Assembly (NCBI RefSeq): GCF_051020955.1
Contig: NW_027476094.1
Location: 1,803,501 to 1,867,500, forward strand
Origin: Megalopta genalis
Taxonomy: Eukaryota > Arthropoda > Insecta > Hymenoptera > Halictidae
Reading direction: 5' to 3'
DNA length: 64,000 nt
Made by a program: the position numbers and the translations under genes. Below, piece by piece: positions 1-15,927 of the stretch (its first letter is position 1; each line of letters starts with the position of its first letter). Under the pieces are notes generated by a model. The model saw nothing but the letters and a program-made list of their open reading frames with translations. It was not told where the DNA came from and did no database searches.

Positions 1-2
1 AA

Positions 3-1016
3 GGACAACAACAACAACAACAACAACAAGAAGAACAGAAAGAACAACAAGGACAACAAGAACAAGAACAGCAAGAGCAACAACAACAAGAACCACATGA
101 ACAAGAGCAACAAGAACAACCGGAACAACAAGAACAACAAGAACAACAACAAGAACAACAAGAACAACAAGAACAACAAGAACAACAAGAACAACAAGAA
201 CAACAAGGACAACAACAACAACAACAACAACAAGAACAACAAGAACAACATGACCAGCAAGAACAACAAGAACAACAACAACAAGAACAACAAGAACAAC
301 ATTAACAACAAGAACAACAAGAACAACAAGATCAACAAGAACAACAAGAACAACAAGAACAACAAGAACAACAAGAACAACAAGAACAACAACAACAACA
401 AGAACAACAAGAACAACAACAACAACAAGAACAACAAGAACAACGAGAACAACAAGAACAACAAGAACAACAAGAACAACAAGAACAACAAGAACAACAA
501 GAACAACAAGAACAACGAGAGCAACGAGAACAACGAGAACAACGAGAACAACGAGAACAACGAGAACAACGAGAACAACGAGAACAACAAGAATAACAAG
601 AACAACAAGAACAACCAGAACAGCAAGAAGAACAACAAGAACAACAAGATCAACCAGAACAGCAAGAAGAACAACAAGAACAACAAGAACAACCAGAACA
701 GCAAGAAGAACAACAAGAACAACAAGAACAACAAGAACAACAAGATCAACAAAAACAACAAGAACAACAAGAACAACAAGAACAACAAGAACAACAAGAA
801 CAACAAGAACAACAAGAACAACAAGAACTACAACAATAACAAGGACAACAACTACAACTACAACAAGAACAACAACAACAACAAGAACAACAACAAGAAC
901 AACAAGAACAACAAGATCAACAAAAACAACAACTACAACAAGAACAGCAAGAACAGCAACAACAACAAGAACAACAAGAACAGCAAGAACAACAAGATCA
1001 ACAAGAACAACAAGAA

Positions 1017-1047
<31 letters not shown>

Positions 1048-1520
1048 AAGAACAACAAGAACAACAAGAACAACAAGAACAACAAGAACAACAAGAACAA
1101 CAAGGACAACAACAACAACAACAAGAACAACAAGAACAACATGAACAGAAAGAGCAGCAAGAACAACAAGAACAACAAGAACAACAAGAACAACAAGAAC
1201 AAGAACAGGAAGAACAACAACAACAACAAGAACAACAAAAACAAGAACAACAACAAGAACAACACGAACAACAACAAGAACAACAACAACAACAAGAACA
1301 ACAAGAACAACAAGAACAACAAGAACAACAAGAACAACAAGAACAACAAGAACAACAAGAACAACAAGAACAACAAGAACAACAAGAACAACAGGAACGA
1401 CAAGAACAACAAGAACAACAAGAACCACAGGAACAACAAGAGCAACAAGAACAAGAACAGCAAGAACAACAACAACAACAAGAAGAACAACAGGAACAAC
1501 AACAGCAAGAACATCAAGAA

Positions 1521-1551
<31 letters not shown>

Positions 1552-3639
1552 AAGAACAAGAACAACCACATCTACCAGAACCACAACAACATGAACAGCA
1601 AGATCAAGAACAACAACAACAAGAACAACGGGAACAACAACAGCAAGAACAACAAGGACAATAAGAATAACAAGAACAAGAAGAACAACAAGAACAACAA
1701 GAGCAACAAGAGCAACAAGAACAACAAGAACAACAAGAAAAACAAGAACAAGAACAACAACATCAACCAGAACAACAACAACATGAACAACAAGAACAAC
1801 AACAGCAACAACAACAACAAGGACAACAAGAACAACAAGAACAAAAAGAACAACAAGAACAAAGAGAACAACGAGAACAACGAGATCAACGAGAACAACA
1901 ACAAGAACAACAACTACAACAACAACAACTAGAACAACAAGAACAACAAGAACACCAAGAACAACAAGAACAACAAGAACAACAAGAACAACAAGAACAT
2001 CAAGAACAACAAGAACAACAAGACCAAGAACAACAACAACAACAACAAGAACAAAAAGAACAACAACAACATAAACAACAAGAACATCAACAACCAGAAC
2101 AACAACAGCAACAACAGCAACAAGAGCAACAAGAGCAACAAGAGCAACAAGAGCAAGAAGAGCACTAAGAACAACAAGAACAACAAGAACAACAACAACA
2201 ACAACAACTAGAACAACAAGAACACCAAGAACAACAAGAACAACAAGATCAACAAGAACAACAAGGACATCAACAACAATAACAACAAGAACAGCAAGGA
2301 CAACAAGAACAACAAGAACAAGATCAGCAAGAACAACAACAAGAAGAACTACATGAACAACAACAACAAGAACAACAAGAACAACAGCAACAACAGGAAC
2401 AACAAGAACAACAACAACAACAAGAATAACATAAACAAGAACAACAACAACAAGAAGAAGAACAACAAGAAGAACAACAAGATGAACAACAAGAACAACA
2501 AGAACAGCAAGAGCAACAACAACAACATCAACAACAACAAGAACAACAAGAATAGCAAGAACAACAACAACAACAACCAGAACAACAACAACAACAACAA
2601 GAACAACAAGAACAACAACAACATGAACAACAAGAACATCAACAATCAGAACAACAAGAACAACAACAGCAACAAGAGCAACAAGAGCAACAAGAGCAAC
2701 AAGAGCAACAAGAACAACAAGAACAACAAGATCAACAAGAACAACAAGAACAACAAGAACAACAAGAACAACAAGAACAACAAGAACAAGAACAGCAAGA
2801 ACAACAAGAACAACAAGAACAACAAGAACAACAACAACATCAACAACAACAAGAACAACAAGAACAGCAAGAACAACAACAACATCAACCAGAACAACAA
2901 CAACAACAACAAGAACAACAAGAACAACAACAACATGAACAACAAGAACATCAACAATCAGAACAACAAGAACAACAACAGCAACAAGAGCAACAAGAGC
3001 AACAAGAGCAACAAGAGCAACAAGAGCAACAAGAACAACAAGAACAACAAGATCAACAAGAACAACAAGAACAACAAGAACAACAAGAACAACAAGAACA
3101 ACAACAACAATAAGAACAACAAGAACAAGAAGAACAACAAGAACAACAAGAACAACAAGAGCAACAAGAGCAACAAGAGCAACAAGAACAACCGGAACAA
3201 CAAGAACAACAAGAACAAGAACAGCAAGAACAACAAGAACAACAACAAGAACAACAAGAACAACAAGAACAACAAGAACAACAACAAGATCAACAAGAAC
3301 AAGTACAACAAGAACAACAAGAACAACAAGAACAACAAGAACAACAACAACATGAGCAACAAGAACAACAACAGCAACAAGAGCAACAAAAGCAACAAGA
3401 GCAACAAGAACGACAAGAACAAAAAGAACAACAAGATCAACAAGAGCAACAAGAGCAACAAGAACAACAAGAACAACAAGATCAACAAGAACAACAAGAA
3501 CAACAAGAACAAAAAGAACAACAAGAACAGCAAGAGCAACAACAAGAACACCAAGAACAACAAGAACAACAAGATCAACAAGAACAACAAGAACATCAAG
3601 AACAACAACAACATGAACAACAAGAACATCAACAACCAG

Positions 3640-3671
<32 letters not shown>

Positions 3672-4646
3672 GAACAAAAAGAACAACAACAACATGAACA
3701 ACAAGAACATCACCAACCAGAACAACAAGAACAACAAGATCAACAAGAACAACAAGAACAACAAGGACATCAACAACAATAACAACAAGAACAGCAAGGA
3801 CAACAAGAACAACAAGAACAAGAACAGCAAGAACAACAACAAGAAGAACTACATGAACAACAACAACAAGAACAACAAGAACAACAACAACAACAGGAAC
3901 AACAAGAACAACAACAACAACAAGAATAACATAAACAAGAAGAAGAACAACAAGAAGAACAACAAGAAGAACAACAAGAACAACAAGAACAGCAAGAGCA
4001 ACAACAACAACATCAACAACAACAAGAACAACAAGAATAGCAAGAACAACAACAACAACAACCAGAACAACAACAACAACAACAAGAACAACAAGAACAA
4101 CAACAACATGAACAACAAGAACATCAACAATCAGAACAACAAGAACAACAACAGCAACAAGAGCAACAAGAGCAACAAGAGCAACAAGAGCAACAAGAAC
4201 AACAAGAACAACAAGAACAACAAGATCAACAAGAACAACAAGAACAACAAGAACAACAAGAACAACAAGAACAACAAGAACAAGAACAGCAAGAACAACA
4301 AGAACAACAAGAACAACAAGAACAACAAGAACAACAAGAACAACAAGAACAACAAGAACAACAACAACAACAGGAACAACAAGAACAACAACAACAACAA
4401 GAATAACATAAACAAGAACAACAACAACAAGAAGAAGAACAACAAGAAGAACAACAAGTACAACAAGAACAGCAAGACCAACAACAACAACAACATCAAC
4501 AACAACAAGAACAACAAGAATAGCAAGAACAACAACAACAACCAGAACAACAACAACAAGAACAACAAGAACAACAACAAAATGAACAACAAGAACATCA
4601 ACAATCAGAACAACAAGAACAACAACTGCAACAAGAGCAACAAGAG

Positions 4647-4677
<31 letters not shown>

Positions 4678-5240
4678 AAGAACAACAAGATCAACAAGAA
4701 CAACAAGAACAACAAGAACAACAAGAGCAACAAGAACAAGGACAGCAAGAACAACAAGAACAACAAGAACAACAAGAACAACAAGAACAACAAGAACAAC
4801 AAGAACAACAAGAACAACAAGAACAACAAGAACAACAAGAACAACAGGAACAACAAGAACAACAAGAACAACAAGAACAACAACAACAATAACAACAACA
4901 AGAACAACAAGAACAAGAAGAACAAGAAGAACAACGAGAGCAACGAGAACAACGAGAACAACGAGAACAACGAGAACAACGAGAACAACGAGAACAACGA
5001 GAACAACGAGAACAACAAGAACAACAAGAACAACAACAACAAGAAGATCAACAACCAGAACAACAAGAACAACAAGAACAACAAGAACAACAAGAACAAC
5101 AAGAACAACAAGAACAACAAGAACAACAAGAACAACAAGAACAACAAGAACAACAAGAACAACAAGAACAACAAGAACAACAAGAACAACAAGATCAACA
5201 AAAGCAACAAGAACAACAAGAACAACAAGAACAACAAGAA

Positions 5241-5271
<31 letters not shown>

Positions 5272-5945
5272 AAGAACAACAAGGACAACAACAACAACAA
5301 CAAGAACATCAAGAACAACAAGAGCAACAAGAACAAGAACAGCAAGAACAACAACAACAACAACAACAACAAGAACAACAAAAACAAGAACATCAAGAAC
5401 AACAAGAGCAACAAGAACAAGAACAGCAAGAACAACAACAACAACAACAACAACAAGAACAACAAAAACAAGAACAATAACAACAACAACAACAACCGGA
5501 ACAACAAGAGCAACCGGAACAACAAGAACAACAAGAACAACCAGAACAACAACAACAACATCAACAACAACCGGAACAACAAGAACAACCGGAACAACAA
5601 GAACAACAAGAACAACCAGAACAACAACAACATCAACAACAACAAGAACAACAAGAACAGCAAGAACAACAACAACAACAACCAGAACAACAACAAGAAC
5701 AACAAGAACAACAAGAACAACAACAACATGAACAACAAGAACATCAACAATCAGAACAACAAGAACAACAACAGCAACAAGAGCAACAAGAGCAACAAGA
5801 GCAACAAGAGCAACAAGAGCAACAAGAACAACAAGAACAACAAGATCAACAAGAACAACAAGAACAACAAGATCAACAAGAACAACAAGAACAACAAGAA
5901 CAACAACAACAATAAGAACAACAAGAACAAGAAGAACAAGAAGAA

Positions 5946-5996
<51 letters not shown>

Positions 5997-6227
5997 GAAC
6001 AACAAGAACAACAAGAACAACAAGAACAACAAGAACAACAACAAGATCAACAAAAACAAGTACAACAAGATCAACAAGAACAACAAGAACAAGTACAACA
6101 AGATCAACAAGAACAAGTACAACAAGATCAACAAGAACAAGTACAACAAGATCAACAAGAACAACAAGAACAAGTACAACAAGATCAACAAGAACAACAG
6201 CAACATGAACAACAAGAAAAACAAGAA

Positions 6228-6258
<31 letters not shown>

Positions 6259-9080
6259 AAGAACAACAAGAACAACAAGAACAACAAGAACAACAAGAAC
6301 AACAAGAACAACAAGAACAACAAGAACAACAAGAACAACATGAACAACAACAACAATAACAACAACTAGAACAACAAGAACAACAAGAACACCAAGAACA
6401 ACAAGAACAACAAGAACAACAAGAACAACAAGAACATCAAGAACAACAAGAACAACAAGACCAAGAACAACAACAACAACAACAAGAACAAAAAGAACAA
6501 CAACAACATAAACAACAAGAACATCAACAACCAGAACAACAACAGCAACAACAGCAACAAGAGCAACAAGAGCAACAAGAGCAACAAGAGCAAGAAGAGC
6601 ACTAAGAACAACAAGAACAACAAGAACAACAACAACAACAACAACTAGAACAACAAGAACACCAAGAACAACAAGAACAACAAGATCAACAAGAACAACA
6701 AGGACATCAACAACAATAACAACAAGAACAGCAAGGACAACAAGAACAACAAGAACAAGATCAGCAAGAACAACAACAAGAAGAACTACATGAACAACAA
6801 CAACAAGAACAACAAGAACAACAGCAACAACAGGAACAACAAGAACAACAACAACAACAAGAATAACATAAACAAGAACAACAACAACAAGAAGAAGAAC
6901 AACAAGAAGAACAACAAGATGAACAACAAGAACAACAAGAACAGCAAGAGCAACAACAACAACATCAACAACAACAAGAACAACAAGAATAGCAAGAACA
7001 ACAACAACAACAACCAGAACAACAACAACAACAACAAGAACAACAAGAACAACAACAACATGAACAACAAGAACATCAACAATCAGAACAACAAGAACAA
7101 CAACAGCAACAAGAGCAACAAGAGCAACAAGAGCAACAAGAGCAACAAGAACAACAAGAACAACAAGATCAACAAGAACAACAAGAACAACAAGAACAAC
7201 AAGAACAACAAGAACAACAAGAACAAGAACAGCAAGAACAACAAGAACAACAAGAACAACAAGAACAACAACAACATCAACAACAACAAGAACAACAAGA
7301 ACAGCAAGAACAACAACAACATCAACCAGAACAACAACAACAACAACAAGAACAACAAGAACAACAACAACATGAACAACAAGAACATCAACAATCAGAA
7401 CAACAAGAACAACAACAGCAACAAGAGCAACAAGAGCAACAAGAGCAACAAGAGCAACAAGAGCAACAAGAACAACAAGAACAACAAGATCAACAAGAAC
7501 AACAAGAACAACAAGAACAACAAGAACAACAAGAACAACAACAACAATAAGAACAACAAGAACAAGAAGAACAACAAGAACAACAAGAACAACAAGAGCA
7601 ACAAGAGCAACAAGAGCAACAAGAACAACCGGAACAACAAGAACAACAAGAACAAGAACAACAAGAACAACAAGAACAACAACAAGAACAACAAGAACAA
7701 CAAGAACAACAAGAACAACAACAAGATCAACAAGAACAAGTACAACAAGAACAACAAGAACAACAAGAACAACAAGAACAACAACAACATGAGCAACAAG
7801 AACAACAACAGCAACAAGAGCAACAAAAGCAACAAGAGCAACAAGAACGACAAGAACAAAAAGAACAACAAGATCAACAAGAGCAACAAGAGCAACAAGA
7901 ACAACAAGAACAACAAGATCAACAAGAACAACAAGAACAACAAGAACAAAAAGAACAACAAGAACAGCAAGAGCAACAACAAGAACACCAAGAACAACAA
8001 GAACAACAAGATCAACAAGAACAACAAGAACATCAAGAACAACAACAACATGAACAACAAGAACATCAACAACCAGAACAACAACAACAACAACAACAAC
8101 AACAAGAACAAAAAGAACAACAACAACATGAACAACAAGAACATCACCAACCAGAACAACAAGAACAACAAGATCAACAAGAACAACAAGAACAACAAGA
8201 ACAACAAGGACATCAACAACAATAACAACAAGAACAGCAAGGACAACAAGAACAACAAGAACAAGAACAGCAAGAACAACAACAAGAAGAACTACATGAA
8301 CAACAACAACAAGAACAACAAGAACAACAACAACAACAGGAACAACAAGAACAACAACAACAACAAGAATAACATAAACAAGAAGAAGAACAACAAGAAG
8401 AACAACAAGAAGAACAACAAGAACAACAAGAACAGCAAGAGCAACAACAACAACATCAACAACAACAAGAACAACAAGAATAGCAAGAACAACAACAACA
8501 ACAACCAGAACAACAACAACAACAACAAGAACAACAAGAACAACAACAACATGAACAACAAGAACATCAACAATCAGAACAACAAGAACAACAACAGCAA
8601 CAAGAGCAACAAGAGCAACAAGAGCAACAAGAGCAACAAGAACAACAAGAACAACAAGAACAACAAGATCAACAAGAACAACAAGAACAACAAGAACAAC
8701 AAGAACAACAAGAACAACAAGAACAAGAACAGCAAGAACAACAAGAACAACAAGAACAACAAGAACAACAAGAACAACAAGAACAACAAGAACAACAACA
8801 ACAACAGGAACAACAAGAACAACAACAACAACAAGAATAACATAAACAAGAACAACAACAACAAGAAGAAGAACAACAAGAAGAACAACAAGTACAACAA
8901 GAACAGCAAGACCAACAACAACAACAACATCAACAACAACAAGAACAACAAGAATAGCAAGAACAACAACAACAACCAGAACAACAACAACAAGAACAAC
9001 AAGAACAACAACAAAATGAACAACAAGAACATCAACAATCAGAACAACAAGAACAACAACTGCAACAAGAGCAACAAGAG

Positions 9081-9111
<31 letters not shown>

Positions 9112-9674
9112 AAGAACAACAAGATCAACAAGAACAACAAGAACAACAAGAACAACAAGAACAACAAGAGCAACAAGAACAAGGACAGCAAGAACAACAA
9201 GAACAACAAGAACAACAAGAACAACAAGAACAACAAGAACAACAAGAACAACAAGAACAACAAGAACAACAGGAACAACAAGAACAACAAGAACAACAAG
9301 AACAACAACAACAATAACAACAACAAGAACAACAAGAACAAGAAGAACAAGAAGAACAACGAGAGCAACGAGAACAACGAGAACAACGAGAACAACGAGA
9401 ACAACGAGAACAACGAGAACAACGAGAACAACGAGAACAACAAGAACAACAAGAACAACAACAACAAGAAGATCAACAACCAGAACAACAAGAACAACAA
9501 GAACAACAAGAACAACAAGAACAACAAGAACAACAAGAACAACAAGAACAACAAGAACAACAAGAACAACAAGAACAACAAGAACAACAAGAACAACAAG
9601 AACAACAAGAACAACAAGAACAACAAGATCAACAAAAGCAACAAGAACAACAAGAACAACAAGAACAACAAGAA

Positions 9675-9705
<31 letters not shown>

Positions 9706-10367
9706 AAGAACAACAAGGACAACAACAACAACAACAAGAACATCAAGAACAACAAGAGCAACAAGAACAAGAACAGCAAGAACAACAACAACAACAACAA
9801 CAAGAACAACAAAAACAAGAACATCAAGAACAACAAGAGCAACAAGAACAAGAACAGCAAGAACAACAACAACAACAACAACAACAAGAACAACAAAAAC
9901 AAGAACAATAACAACAACAACAACAACCGGAACAACAAGAACAACCGGAACAACAAGAACAACAAGAACAACCAGAACAACAACAACAACATCAACAACA
10001 ACCGGAACAACAAGAACAACAAGAACAACAAGAACAACCAGAACAACAACAACATCAACAACAACAAGAACAACAAGAACAGCAAGAACAACAACAACAA
10101 CAACCAGAACAACAACAAGAACAACAAGAACAACAAGAACAACAACAACATGAACAACAAGAACATCAACAATCAGAACAACAAGAACAACAACAGCAAC
10201 AAGAGCAACAAGAGCAACAAGAGCAACAAGAGCAACAAGAGCAACAAGAACAACAAGAACAACAAGATCAACAAGAACAACAAGAACAACAAGATCAACA
10301 AGAACAACAAGAACAACAAGAACAACAACAACAATAAGAACAACAAGAACAAGAAGAACAAGAAGAA

Positions 10368-10418
<51 letters not shown>

Positions 10419-10658
10419 GAACAACAAGAACAACAAGAACAACAAGAACAACAAGAACAACAAGAACAACAACAAGATCAACAAAAACAAGTACAACAAG
10501 ATCAACAAGAACAACAAGAACAAGTACAACAAGATCAACAAGAACAAGTACAACAAGATCAACAAGAACAAGTACAACAAGATCAACAAGAACAACAAGA
10601 ACAAGTACAACAAGATCAACAAGAACAACAGCAACATGAACAACAAGAAAAACAAGAA

Positions 10659-10689
<31 letters not shown>

Positions 10690-11468
10690 AAGAACAACAA
10701 GAACAACAAGAACAACAAGAACAACAAGAACAACAAGAACAACAAGAACAACAAGAACAACAAGAACAACATGAACAACAACAACAATAACAACAACAAG
10801 AACAACAAGAACAGCAAGAGCAACAACAAGAACAACAAGAACAACAAGAACAACAAGAACAACAACAACATGAGCAACAAGAACAACAACAGCAACAAGA
10901 GCAACAAAAGCAACAAGAGCAACAAGAACGACAAGAACAAAAAGAACAACAAGATCAACAAGAGCAACAAGAGCAACAAGAACAACAAGAACAACAAGAA
11001 CAAGAAGAACGGCAAGGACAACAACAACAACAAGAACAACAAGAACAACAAGAACAAGAACAGCAAGAACAACAAGAACAACAAGAACAACAAGAACAAC
11101 AAGAACAACAAGAACAACAAGAACAACCGGAACAACAAGAACAACAAGAACAACCAGAACAACAACAACATCAACAACAACAAGAACAACAAGAACAGCA
11201 AGAACAACAACAACAACAACCAGAACAACAACAACAACAACAACAAGAACAACAAGAACAACAACAACATGAACAACAAGAACATCAACAATCAGAACAA
11301 CAAGAACAACAACAGCAACAAGAGCAACAAGAGCAACAAGAGCAACAAGAGCAACAAGAGCAACAAGAACAACAAGAACAACAAGATCAACAAGAACAAC
11401 AAGAACAACAAGAACAACAAGAACAACAAGAACAACAACAACAATAAGAACAACAAGAACAACAAGAA

Positions 11469-11519
<51 letters not shown>

Positions 11520-11834
11520 GAACAACAAGAACAACAAGAACAAGAACAACAAGAACAACAAGAACAACAATAAGAACAACAAGAACAACAAGAACAACAA
11601 GAACAACAAGAACAACAAGAACAACAAGAACAACAAGAACAACAAGAACAACAAGAACAACAAGAACAACAACAAGATCAACAAGAACAAGTACAACAAG
11701 ATCAACAAGAACAACAAGAACAAGTACAACAAGATCAACAAGAACAAGTACAACAAGATCAACAAGAACAACAAGAACAAGTACAACAAGATCAACAAGA
11801 ACAACAGCAACATGAACAACAAGAAAAACAAGAA

Positions 11835-11865
<31 letters not shown>

Positions 11866-12329
11866 AAGAACAACAAGAACAACAAGAACAACAAGAACAA
11901 CAAGAACAACAAGAACAACAAGAACAACAAGAACAACAAGAACAACAAGAACAACAAGAACAACATGAACAACAAGAACAACAAGAACAGCAAGAACAAC
12001 AAGAACAACAAGAACAACAAGAACAACAAGGACAACAACAACAATAACAACAACAAGAACAACAAGAACAGCAAGAGCAACAACAAGAACAACAAGAACA
12101 ACAAGAACAACAAGAACAACAACAACATGAGCAACAAGAACAACAACAGCAACAAGAGCAACAAAAGCAACAAGAGCAACAAGAACGACAAGAACAACAA
12201 GAACAACAAGAACAACAAGAACAGCAAGAACAACGAGAACAACAAGAACAACAAGAACAACAAGAACAACAAGAACAACAACAACAATAACAACAACAAG
12301 AACAACAAGAACAAGAAGAACAAGAAGAA

Positions 12330-12380
<51 letters not shown>

Positions 12381-13316
12381 GAACAACAAGAACAACAACA
12401 AGAACAACAAGAACAACAAGAACAACAAGAACAACAAGAACAACAAGGACAACAACAACAACAACAAGAACAACAAGAACAACATGAACAGAAAGAGCAG
12501 CAAGAACAACAAGAACAACAAGAACAACAAGAACAACAAGAACAACAAGAACAACAAGAACAAGAACAGGAAGAACAACAACAACAACAAGAACAACAAA
12601 AACAAGAACAACAACAAGAACAACACGAACAACAACAAGAACAACAACAACAACAAGAACAACAAGAACAACAAGAACAACAAGAACAACAGGAACGACA
12701 AGAACAACAAGAACAACAAGAACAACGAGAGCAACGAGAACAACGAGAACAACGAGAACAACGAGAACAACGAGAACAACGAGAACAACGAGAACAACAA
12801 GAATAACAAGAACAACAAGAACAACCAGAACAGCAAGAAGAACAACAAGAACAACAAGAACAACCAGAACAGCAAGAAGAACAACAAGAACAACAAGAAC
12901 AACAAGAACAACAAGATCAACAAAAACAACAAGAACAACAAGAACAACAAGAACAACAAGAACAACAAGAACAACAAGAACAACAAGAACAGCAAGAGCA
13001 ACAACAACAACATCAACAACAACAAGAACAACAAGAATAGCAAGAACAACAACAACAACAACAACCAGAACAACAACAACAACAACAAGAACAACAAGAA
13101 CAACAACAACATGAACAACAAGAACATCAACAATCAGAACAACAAGAACAACAACAGCAACAAGAGCAACAAGAGCAACAAGAGCAACAAGAGCAACAAG
13201 AACAACAAGAACAACAAGATCAACAAGAACAACAAGAACAACAAGAACAACAAGAACAACAAGAACAACAAGAACAACAAGAACAAGAACAGCAAGAACA
13301 ACAAGAACAACAAGAA

Positions 13317-13349
<33 letters not shown>

Positions 13350-13676
13350 GAACAACAAGAACAACAAGAACAACCAGAACAACAACAACATCAACAACAA
13401 CAAGAACAACAAGAACAGCAAGAGCAACAACAACAACAACCAGAACAACAACAACAACAACAAGAACAACAAGAACAACAACAACATGAACAACAAGAAC
13501 ATCAACAATCAGAACAACAAGAACAACAACAGCAACAAGAGCAACAAGAGCAACAAGAGCAACAAGAGCAACAAGAGCAACAAGAACAACAAGAACAACA
13601 AGATCAACAAGAACAACAAGAACAACAACAACAATAAGAACAACAAGAACAAGAAGAACAACAATAACAACAAGAG

Positions 13677-13709
<33 letters not shown>

Positions 13710-13997
13710 GAACAACAAGAACAACAAGAACAAGAACAACAAGAACAACAAGAACAACAACAAGAACAACAAGAACAACAAGAACAACAAGAACAACAAG
13801 AACAACAAGAACAACAAGAACAACAAGAACAACAACAAGATCAACAAGAACAAGTACAACAAGATCAACAAGAACAACAAGAACAAGTACAACAAGATCA
13901 ACAAGAACAAGTACAACAAGATCAACAAGAACAACAAGAACAAGTACAACAAGATCAACAAGAACAACAGCAACATGAACAACAAGAAAAACAAGAA

Positions 13998-14028
<31 letters not shown>

Positions 14029-14492
14029 AAGAACAACAAGAACAACAAGAACAACAAGAACAACAAGAACAACAAGAACAACAAGAACAACAAGAACAAC
14101 AAGAACAACAAGAACAACATGAACAACAAGAACAACAAGAACAGCAAGAACAACAAGAACAACAAGAACAACAAGAACAACAAGGACAACAACAACAATA
14201 ACAACAACAAGAACAACAAGAACAGCAAGAGCAACAACAAGAACAACAAGAACAACAAGAACAACAAGAACAACAAGAACAACAAGAACAACAACAACAT
14301 GAGCAACAAGAACAACAACAGCAACAAGAGCAACAAAAGCAACAAGAGCAACAAGAACGACAAGAACAACAAGAACAACAAGAACAACAAGAACAGCAAG
14401 AACAACGAGAACAACAAGAACAACAAGAACAACAAGAACAACAACAACAATAACAACAACAAGAACAACAAGAACAAGAAGAACAAGAAGAA

Positions 14493-14543
<51 letters not shown>

Positions 14544-15896
14544 GAACAACAAGAACAACAACAAGAACAACAAGAACAACAAGAACAACAAGAACAACAA
14601 GAACAACAAGAACAACAAGAACAACAAGAACAACAAGGACAACAACAACAACAACAACAACAAGAACAACAAGAACAACATGACCAGCAAGAACAACAAG
14701 AACAACAACAACAAGAACAACAAGAACAACATTAACAACAAGAACAACAAGAACAACAAGATCAACAAGAACAACAAGAACAACAAGAACAACAAGAACA
14801 ACAAGAACAACAAGAACAACAAGAACAACAAGAACAACAACAACAACAAGAACAACAAGAACAACGAGAACAACGAGAACAACAAGAACAACAAGAACAA
14901 CAAGAACAACAAGAACAACAAGAACAACAAGAACAACGAGAGCAACGAGAACAACGAGAACAACGAGAACAACGAGAACAACGAGAACAACGAGAACAAC
15001 GAGAACAACAAGAATAACAAGAACAACAAGAACAACCAGAACAGCAAGAAGAACAACAAGAACAACAAGAACAACCAGAACAGCAAGAAGAACAACAAGA
15101 ACAACAAGAACAACAAGAACAACAAGATCAACAAAAACAACAAGAACAACAAGAACAACAAGAACAACAAGAACAACAAGAACAACAAGAACAACAAGAA
15201 CAACAAGAACTACAACAATAACAAGGACAACAACTACAACTACAACAAGAACAACAACAACAACAAGAACAACAACAACAACAAGAACAACAAGAACAAC
15301 AACAACAACAAGAACAACAAGAACAACGAGAACAACGAGAACAACAAGAACAACAAGAACAACAAGAACAACAAGAACAACAAGAACAACAAGAACAACG
15401 AGAGCAACGAGAACAACGAGAACAACGAGAACAACGAGAACAACGAGAACAACGAGAACAACGAGAACAACAAGAATAACAAGAACAACAAGAACAACCA
15501 GAACAGCAAGAAGAACAACAAGAACAACAAGAACAACCAGAACAGCAAGAAGAACAACAAGAACAACAAGAACAACAAGAACAACAAGATCAACAAAAAC
15601 AACATGAACAACAAGAACAACAAGAACAACAAGAACAACAAGAACAACAAGAACAACAAGAACAACAAGAACAACAAGAACAACAAGAACAACAAGAACA
15701 ACAAGAACTACAACAATAACAAGGACAACAACTACAACTACAACAAGAACAACAACAACAACAAGAACAACAACAAGAACAACAAGAACAACAAGATCAA
15801 CAAAAACAACAACTACAACAAGAACAGCAAGAACAGCAACAACAACAAGAACAACAAGAACAGCAAGAACAACAAGATCAACAAGAACAACAAGAA

Positions 15897-15927
<31 letters not shown>

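Larger units (their letters stand above)
1..1929 (+). repeat. Family A block, left-most copy
   Basis: This block matches about 14.64-16.785 kb with offsets of 14,382 to 14,880 bases. The later copy carries an extra internal duplication of about 0.5 kb. The first 110 bases instead match 49.89-49.98 kb and 63.47-63.56 kb, so a family B block probably lies just upstream of the window. In frame 3 the block holds a QRE cluster near 513-585, three PEQQEE-type repeats at about 613-710, and the PHLPEP peptide at 1566-1583. In-frame TAA lies at 303, 594, 837, 1662 and 1668. Confidence 0.8.

Noticed and set aside
97..1932. Separate Asn/Lys-rich genes starting at each ATG and ending at each TAG
   Set aside because: The ATGs are the repeat word CATGAAC and the TAGs are the repeat word CTAGAAC. 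Boundaries coincide with repeat modules, not gene signals, and codon-position variation does not favour this frame.
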